The notes under the pieces: generated by a model
What the model saw: the letters and a program-made list of their open reading frames with translations, nothing else
What the model was told of the DNA's origin: nothing
Databases searched by the model: none
From: Arthrobacter sp. StoSoilB20
GTDB lineage: Bacteria; Actinomycetota; Actinomycetes; Actinomycetales; Micrococcaceae
Direction: 5' to 3'
Assembly (NCBI RefSeq): GCF_019977295.1
Contig: NZ_AP024651.1
Coordinates: 1,612,001-1,676,000, forward strand
Length of the DNA: 64,000 nt
Shown: in pieces, positions 58,482 to 64,000 of the stretch
Layout: each line of letters begins with the position of its first letter
How positions within the stretch are numbered: the first letter of the stretch is position 1
Made by a program: the position numbers and the translations under genes

Positions 58482-59867
58482 ATGGCAGCAAAATCCGTCC
58501 TTGACCAGGTCATTTCCCTCTCCAAGCGGAGGGGCTTTGTCTTCCAGGCCGGTGAAATCTATGGTGGCTCCCGTTCGGCGTGGGACTACGGTCCCCTTGG
58601 CGCCGAACTGAAGGAAAACATCAAGCGCCAGTGGTGGCAGAGCATGGTCCGCGGCCGCGAGGATGTTGTAGGCCTGGATTCCTCCGTCATCCTTCCCCGC
58701 CAGGTATGGGAAGCGTCCGGCCACGTGGAAGTCTTCTCCGACCCCCTGGTTGAATGCCTGTCCTGCCACAAGCGCTACCGCGCGGACCACCTCGAGGAAG
58801 AGTACGAGGAAAAGAAGGGCCGCCCGGCAGAAAACGGCCTGGCCGACATCGTCTGCGCCAACTGTGGCACACGCGGCCAGTGGACCGAGCCCCAGGAATT
58901 CTCCGGCCTCCTCAAGACATTCCTCGGCCCGGTGGCCAGCGAAGAAGGCATGCACTACCTGCGCCCGGAAACCGCCCAGGGCATTTTTGTGAACTTCAAC
59001 AACGTCCTGACCACGTCCCGGAAGAAGCCGCCGTTCGGCATCGGCCAGATCGGCAAGTCGTTCCGCAACGAAATCACCCCGGGCAACTTCATCTTCCGTA
59101 CCCGTGAATTCGAGCAGATGGAGATGGAATTCTTCGTTGAGCCCGGAACGGACGAAGAGTGGCACCAGTACTGGATGAAGGAGCGCATGTCCTGGTACAC
59201 GGACCTGGGCATCCGTGAGGACAACCTCCGCTTCTTCGAACACCCGCTGGAAAAGCTCAGCCACTACTCCAAGGGCACCACGGACATCGAGTACCGCTTC
59301 GGTTTCCAGGGTTCGGAGTGGGGCGAGCTTGAGGGCATCGCCAACCGCACGGACTTTGACCTGTCCACGCACGCCAAGGCCTCCGGGACGGACCTGAGCT
59401 ACTTCAACCAGGCCACCAACGAGCGCTACACGCCATTCGTGATCGAGCCTGCCGCAGGCCTGACCCGGTCCTTCATGGCGTTCCTGATCGACGCTTACAC
59501 CGAGGACGAGGCACCCAACGCCAAGGGCGGCGTCGACGTCCGCACCGTGCTCAAGCTTGATCCCCGCCTGGCGCCGGTCAAGGCCGCCGTCCTTCCGCTG
59601 AGCCGCAACGAGGATCTGTCCCCGAAGGCCAAGGCCCTGGGTGCCCAGCTGCGCAAGAACTGGAACATCGACTTCGACGACGCCGGCGCCATCGGCCGCC
59701 GCTACCGTCGCCAGGACGAAATCGGTACCCCGTTCTGCATCACTGTGGACTTCGACACCCTCGAAGACCAGGCCGTGACCATCCGTGAGCGCGACACCAT
59801 GAGCCAGGAACGCGTCTCCCTGGACAAGGTTGAGGGCTACCTGGCAGCTCGACTGATCGGCGCCTGA
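58482..59867 (+). CDS. glyS: Glycyl-tRNA synthetase (single-chain, alpha2 type)
   Basis: A 461-residue class II synthetase from ATG 58482. Motif regions are [20 protein letters not shown], a zinc-like [22 protein letters not shown] insertion, [32 protein letters not shown] and [14 protein letters not shown], and the C-terminal anticodon-binding domain. Length and motifs match the alpha2 form of Gram-positive bacteria. It charges tRNA(Gly). A GTG start follows 2 bp after its stop. Confidence 0.96.
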   Translation: MAAKSVLDQVISLSKRRGFVFQAGEIYGGSRSAWDYGPLGAELKENIKRQWWQSMVRGREDVVGLDSSVILPRQVWEASGHVEVFSDPLVECLSCHKRYRADHLEEEYEEKKGRPAENGLADIVCANCGTRGQWTEPQEFSGLLKTFLGPVASEEGMHYLRPETAQGIFVNFNNVLTTSRKKPPFGIGQIGKSFRNEITPGNFIFRTREFEQMEMEFFVEPGTDEEWHQYWMKERMSWYTDLGIREDNLRFFEHPLEKLSHYSKGTTDIEYRFGFQGSEWGELEGIANRTDFDLSTHAKASGTDLSYFNQATNERYTPFVIEPAAGLTRSFMAFLIDAYTEDEAPNAKGGVDVRTVLKLDPRLAPVKAAVLPLSRNEDLSPKAKALGAQLRKNWNIDFDDAGAIGRRYRRQDEIGTPFCITVDFDTLEDQAVTIRERDTMSQERVSLDKVEGYLAARLIGA

Positions 59868-59869
59868 CC

Positions 59870-60826
59870 GTGGCTTTGGAGTACCGCGAATGGAAGGAAG
59901 GCGACGACCTCGCCCTCCTGGAAATCTGGGGTGGCCCCGAGACACTTCCCGCTGAGCAGTTCCGGGCGGCCCTGGCACCGTCCGGCAACCAGCCCTGGCG
60001 TCGGTGCATCGTGGCCGAAGACGTGGTCGATGGCGTGCGGATTCCCGTTGCCGCCGGCGTGGTCCACGAGGCTTCCCTGCACCCCGAACGTCTTTGGGCG
60101 TACATCGAGGTTGCAAAGGACCACCGGCGTGAGGGCGTGGGTGCCACCCTGCTGACCATGCTCCGCCGCGAAGCCGCGAACTCGCCGTCGGGCGTTTCCA
60201 AGCTGCGCAGCAAGGTGGAGCCGGGCACTGCGGGTGCGGCTTTTGCTGCTGCCGCGGGACTGGTTCCCATCCAGCGTTCCCAGTTGGTTGTGGTGAAGCC
60301 GGAACCTCTGTCTTTGCCGCGCTTCGGCGACGAGGAAGCCGCTTCAGAGCGCGTGGAAGACCTGGCCACGGGATCCGTTGAGTTGAGCGACGTGGTGGGC
60401 AAGTATTACTCGCACGTCCATCACTGGGACAGCCCGGGGGAACTCAGCATCGCCACGGTGCAGCGCTTGTTCCTGCACGACCTCACTGGTGCCCATGGGG
60501 CGATTGTCCTGCGCGCGCCCAAAGCCAGTGCATTTGGCCAGGGCGTTCCAGCCAGCAGGAAGGGCAAGATCCAGGCCTTCGCCATCAGTTACGCCCAAGG
60601 CAACTCCGACGAGCCTTCCGATGTCTTCCTGGGCCATGATCCACAGCTCTCGGCCGAGGAAGCAGCTTTTGCGGTGCGGGACCTTTTGGCACTCATTGCC
60701 TACCAGCACCCTGTCCTGCTGGAAGTTGATGATTCAATGACGGCGCTGCGCACTGTCCTGGAGCCCCTGTTGGACTCCGGGAAAGCCCATGTACGGGGCG
60801 CGGATACGGTGATCGTCAGCGACTGA
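59870..60826 (+). CDS. GNAT family acetyltransferase with two GNAT-like halves
   Basis: A 318-residue protein from GTG 59870, 2 bp after glyS. The first half has a clear acetyl-CoA site (WAYIEVAKDHRREGVGATLL). The second half (DLATGSVELSDVVGKYYSHV onward) has a weaker similar fold and a C-terminal strand. Substrate unknown. Such proteins beside glyS recur in actinobacteria in my recollection, but I cannot verify that here. Confidence 0.82.
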   Translation: MALEYREWKEGDDLALLEIWGGPETLPAEQFRAALAPSGNQPWRRCIVAEDVVDGVRIPVAAGVVHEASLHPERLWAYIEVAKDHRREGVGATLLTMLRREAANSPSGVSKLRSKVEPGTAGAAFAAAAGLVPIQRSQLVVVKPEPLSLPRFGDEEAASERVEDLATGSVELSDVVGKYYSHVHHWDSPGELSIATVQRLFLHDLTGAHGAIVLRAPKASAFGQGVPASRKGKIQAFAISYAQGNSDEPSDVFLGHDPQLSAEEAAFAVRDLLALIAYQHPVLLEVDDSMTALRTVLEPLLDSGKAHVRGADTVIVSD

Positions 60827-60954
60827 CCATTGATTCGCCGTTACGGATCCCACGCCGCCGCTTTCTGCGGGCAGCGTGGGATTCTGCGTTTCCCGGCAGT
60901 GTCTGCAGCGGCCCTGGTGCCGCGTAGGCTTAAGGCCATGAGGTTTTGCTGCTG

Positions 60955-62472
60955 ATGGGCCACGGTCACTCCCACGGACATTCTGAAAGTCCAGAGCCAA
61001 CCCCGCAGGCCCTTGCCTCGCGGAAAAAGGCCAATTGGATCCTGGCGGCCATACTGGTTCCGCTGGGGGTCCTGACGCTCGTCGCCATGATGGTCATGTG
61101 GCCCTCCGGAAGCCGCGAAGGAATCACCTTCTCCAGCCCCTACCAGGCCGCGCCGGGCGTAACTTTCGATACCGGCCGGATCCAGAGCGTGGTGGTGGAA
61201 AGCTGCACACAAACCGGCCAGGCCGATGCCGGCCAGGGCACAGGCCAGGGCACCACGGACCCGTCCGGCACAGGCCAGGGCAGCACGGGCCAAACCGATC
61301 CAAACCAAGGCGGGTCGCAATGCACGTTCGCTTTCACTGAGCCGGATAAGGGTGGAGACGTCGTCAAGGTGGTCATCAACCCTGACGTAGCCATGTCCCA
61401 CGGCGTGGATGTGGGGGATTCCATCAGGTACCTGAACCTCTCCGCAGTCCAGGGCGCCAACGCCGGCAGCGGAGCTCCAGCGTACGTTTTTGTCGACTTC
61501 GTCCGGTCCATCCCCATCGCCATCCTCGCCGTGTTGTACGCAGCGGTGGTCATTGCGGTGGCCCGTTGGCGCGGTTTCCGTGCGCTGCTCGGACTGGTGG
61601 GTGCCTACTTTGTCCTGGTGAGCTTCATCCTGCCTGGACTGGTGGAGGGCAAGCCGCCGCTGCTGCTGGCACTGGTGGGGTCAACGGTGATCATGATCGG
61701 GGTGCTGTACTTCGCGCACGGATTCTCGGCGCGGACATCGACGGCGCTGCTGGGAACCATTTTTGGGCTCAGCATCACCGCATTGTTGGCTGCCTGGGCC
61801 ACTGACGCCGCCAACCTGGCCGGTGTGGGAAACCACGATGCCTCGACGCTGGTCAATATGTCACCCCAGATCTCGATTTCCGGGATCATCCTTTGCGGCC
61901 TCATCATTTCCGGCCTTGGCGTGCTGAACGACGTGACCATCACACAGTCCTCCGCAGTGTGGGAACTTTACGAACTCGCCCCCAACACCAGTGCACGCAA
62001 GCTGTTTACCTCGGCCATGAGGATCGGCCGGGACCACATTGCTTCGACGGTCTACACCATCGCCTTTGCCTATGCCGGGGCGGCCCTCCCGATCCTCATC
62101 ATCGTGATGCTCTACGACCGCCCTCTGGCCGAAGCACTGACCAGCGCCGAATTGTCCGAGGAAGTCATCCGGACACTCGTGGGCTCCATCGGACTGGTCC
62201 TGGCCATCCCGGTCACCACGCTGATCGCGGTCCTGGTGGTCAAGGCCACTGGCATGAAGCGACTCGCTGCTGCCGGTGGCCCCGCTGTAACTGCAGATGA
62301 GCTTAAGGACACCGGTTCCTTGGCGGTCGCTGCCGCCGTCGTGGGTTCCGTTCCGACGGCAGATCACGACGCCGGTGAGCGCCTTGACGCGTCCGGCAAG
62401 CCGGCGCAGCCTGGCAGCCGACGGGCACAGCGCGAAGCGGAGCGGCGCGGAGACACGAACGACGCCACCTAA
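60955..62472 (+). CDS. YibE/F family membrane protein
   Basis: A 505-residue protein from ATG 60955 (GAGG about 11 bases upstream). The His-rich N-terminus (MGHGHSHGHSE) precedes one membrane helix, then an extracytoplasmic domain of about 110 residues with a Gly/Gln/Thr-rich low-complexity insert, then seven or so helices ending in a YibE/F core (ISISGIILCGLIISGLGVLN, TITQSSAVWEL). The C-terminal 60 residues are polar. YibE/F proteins are of unknown function, sometimes annotated as transporters. Confidence 0.88.
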   Translation: MGHGHSHGHSESPEPTPQALASRKKANWILAAILVPLGVLTLVAMMVMWPSGSREGITFSSPYQAAPGVTFDTGRIQSVVVESCTQTGQADAGQGTGQGTTDPSGTGQGSTGQTDPNQGGSQCTFAFTEPDKGGDVVKVVINPDVAMSHGVDVGDSIRYLNLSAVQGANAGSGAPAYVFVDFVRSIPIAILAVLYAAVVIAVARWRGFRALLGLVGAYFVLVSFILPGLVEGKPPLLLALVGSTVIMIGVLYFAHGFSARTSTALLGTIFGLSITALLAAWATDAANLAGVGNHDASTLVNMSPQISISGIILCGLIISGLGVLNDVTITQSSAVWELYELAPNTSARKLFTSAMRIGRDHIASTVYTIAFAYAGAALPILIIVMLYDRPLAEALTSAELSEEVIRTLVGSIGLVLAIPVTTLIAVLVVKATGMKRLAAAGGPAVTADELKDTGSLAVAAAVVGSVPTADHDAGERLDASGKPAQPGSRRAQREAERRGDTNDAT

Positions 62473-62581
62473 ACCCAAGCCCTGTTCCTGTTCGCCCCGC
62501 AATACTACGTACGCATGGACAAACAAGGCAGAGTTCAGGCAGGGCGTCCACGGATTTGCCCCGCTTTGCAACAATGGACAG

Positions 62582-63763
62582 GTGACTGTTGTAGCAACGC
62601 CCCCCGCACCAAAGCTCGAGCTCCCGCCATTGAAGCTCGGTGGGATCACCGTGGACACCCCGGTAATCCTTGCCCCCATGGCGGGCATCACCAACTCGGC
62701 CTTCCGCAGGCTCTGCCGTGAATACGGTGGCGGCATGTATGTGGCCGAGATGGTGACCTCCCGTGCCCTGGTGGAGCGGACGCCCGAGTCCTTGCGCATC
62801 ATCTCGCACGACGAGGACGAGAAAGTCCGGTCGGTCCAGCTCTACGGCGTGGATCCGGTGACGGTAGGCGCAGCGGTGCGGATGCTCGTCGAGGAGGACC
62901 GGGCGGATCACATCGACCTCAACTTCGGCTGCCCCGTGCCCAAAGTGACCCGGCGCGGCGGCGGTTCGGCCCTGCCGTGGAAGATCGACCTCTTCACCTC
63001 CATCGTCAACACTGCGGTTAAGGAAGCTTCCAAGGGCGGCATCCCGCTAACCATCAAGATGCGCAAAGGGATTGACGAGGACCACCTGACGTACCTCGAC
63101 GCCGGCCGGATTGCCCGCGATGCCGGAGTGGCCGCGGTCGCCCTCCACGGACGGACCGCAGCACAGTTCTATTCCGGCCAGGCCGATTGGTCCGCCATCG
63201 CCCGGCTTCGTGAAGCCCTCCCGGATATCCCCGTGCTGGGCAACGGAGACATCTGGTCGGCCGAGGACGCTGTCCGCATGGTCCGGGAAACCGGCGTGGA
63301 CGGCGTGGTGGTTGGCCGTGGCTGCCAGGGCCGTCCTTGGTTGTTCGGCGACCTGCAGGCAGCCTTTGAAGGCAGCGACCAACGGCACCGTCCCGGGCTC
63401 CGCGAAGTGGCTGAGGGCGTCTACCGCCACGCCGAGCTCATGGTGGAGACCTTCGGGAACGACGAATACAAGGCCCTGCGCGAGATCCGCAAGCACATGG
63501 CCTGGTACTTCAAGGGTTACGTCGTGGGCGGCGAACTCCGGGCGAAACTGGCTACAGTGCCTACCCTTGAGGTGCTGCGCGAATACCTCGATGAACTGGA
63601 CATGGACTCGCCCTACCCTGGCGTCGATTCCGAAGGCCCGAGGGGCCGTGCGGGTTCACCCAAGAAGCCTGCCCTGCCCAAGGACTGGCTGGTGAGCCGT
63701 CAGCTGAACGCTGAACAGAGCGCGGATATCTCCGCTGCCGAGCTGGACGTTTCGGGCGGCTAG
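62582..63763 (+). CDS. dusB: tRNA-dihydrouridine synthase
   Basis: A 393-residue FMN enzyme from GTG 62582; no strong ribosome site is seen. The barrel opens PVILAPMAGITNSAFRRLCR, the catalytic Cys is in DLNFGCPVPKVTRRGGGSAL, and LHGRTAAQFYSG and VVVGRGCQGRPWLFGD bind FMN phosphate. It reduces uridines in tRNA D-loops. It lies 64 bp before the dgt-like gene. Confidence 0.95.
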   Translation: MTVVATPPAPKLELPPLKLGGITVDTPVILAPMAGITNSAFRRLCREYGGGMYVAEMVTSRALVERTPESLRIISHDEDEKVRSVQLYGVDPVTVGAAVRMLVEEDRADHIDLNFGCPVPKVTRRGGGSALPWKIDLFTSIVNTAVKEASKGGIPLTIKMRKGIDEDHLTYLDAGRIARDAGVAAVALHGRTAAQFYSGQADWSAIARLREALPDIPVLGNGDIWSAEDAVRMVRETGVDGVVVGRGCQGRPWLFGDLQAAFEGSDQRHRPGLREVAEGVYRHAELMVETFGNDEYKALREIRKHMAWYFKGYVVGGELRAKLATVPTLEVLREYLDELDMDSPYPGVDSEGPRGRAGSPKKPALPKDWLVSRQLNAEQSADISAAELDVSGG

Positions 63764-63827
63764 CCTCACACGTGTAAGACTGACTCAAGAAGCTCCACAC
63801 CCCGGCGCTTGAAGGAGGCAGATACCA

Positions 63828-64000
63828 ATGGGAACCGAAGCAGTGCTCGGCCACAACAGCAGCACCCACGACTACGTCCTGGCCATTCCCGGCTATGCGG
63901 AAGCGGACTCTGCGCGGTGGGTCGAAGAGCCACGGAAGAACACGTACCGCTCCGACTTTGAACGTGACCGGGCCAGGGTCCTGCATTCCTCCGCACTGCG
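63828..64000 (+). CDS. dgt: Deoxyguanosinetriphosphate triphosphohydrolase-like protein, 3' end outside window
   Basis: Starts at ATG 63828 behind AAGGAGG and runs off the right edge after 57 codons. The N-terminus ends NTYRSDFERDRARVLHSSAL, the typical opening of dGTPase-like HD-domain proteins (RxxFxxDRxRxxHSxAFRRL). It would hydrolyse dNTPs to the nucleoside and triphosphate. The HD metal site is beyond the window. Confidence 0.85.
   Translation, partial: MGTEAVLGHNSSTHDYVLAIPGYAEADSARWVEEPRKNTYRSDFERDRARVLHSSAL

Overview
The window looks like chromosome of a high-GC actinobacterium of the Arthrobacter/Paenarthrobacter type (Micrococcaceae). The evidence is high-GC codon use throughout, frequent GTG/TTG starts, many ATGA/GTGA start-stop overlaps, an NAD-dependent ligase next to gatCAB, a glycyl-tRNA synthetase of the single-chain type, a SAM-IV-like riboswitch before metX and an MSMEG/Arthrobacter-style FHA/kinase/EccC locus. 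I see no insertion sequence, prophage, tRNA, rRNA or CRISPR array. Most of the DNA is orderly chromosomal sequence. The unusual material lies in a few intergenic repeats and three accessory gene groups.

Region by region. 1-9000: an FHA protein (5' end outside the window), a membrane Ser/Thr kinase, a degenerate FHA plus winged-helix protein, a 1484-residue FHA-EccC/FtsK ATPase and a secreted, Pro-rich, membrane-anchored protein. This resembles a phospho-signalled type VII secretion-like system. 9041-16045: ligA, an inositol-phosphatase-like gene, an AAA ATPase, a flavin monooxygenase with a small upstream gene, a GNAT and a RidA protein. 16048-20071: a citrate-type two-component system facing a CitMHS citrate transporter. 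20072-20615 is non-coding and rich in palindromes. 20616-23987: gatC-gatA-gatB, ended by a perfect hairpin. 24062-25657: a DUF5666-like secreted protein and a genuine two-cysteine formylglycine-generating enzyme. 25948-32007: a sugar-type ABC importer without its own ATPase, with a LacI regulator and a Gfo/Idh/MocA dehydrogenase. 32042-35390: LysR regulator, tdh and kbl, for threonine breakdown to glycine.

35398-36625: an AAA ATPase gene flanked on both sides by arrays with a 32-33 bp period, in opposite orientation to each other. 36648-38995: an FAD oxidoreductase and hutI. 39079-48249: a secreted GH101 endo-alpha-N-acetylgalactosaminidase divergent from an operon of SIS isomerase/deaminase, ROK kinase, PfkB kinase, class II aldolase and DeoR regulator. 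Together these read as release of the O-glycan core from glycoprotein, followed by galactosamine catabolism through tagatose phosphates. 48290-50548: a histidine phosphatase, a CPBP membrane protease and a VOC protein. 50775-53530: metY and metX, with the riboswitch before metX. 53567-64000: a SHOCT protein, an AlkZ-type DNA glycosylase, an SGNH hydrolase, an esterase, an S4 protein, a DMT transporter, glyS, a GNAT, a YibE/F protein, dusB and the start of dgt.

The strongest candidates for something under-described are the inverted repeat arrays around the ATPase gene (35398-36625), the FHA/kinase/EccC locus, and the coupling of GH101 to the galactosamine operon.
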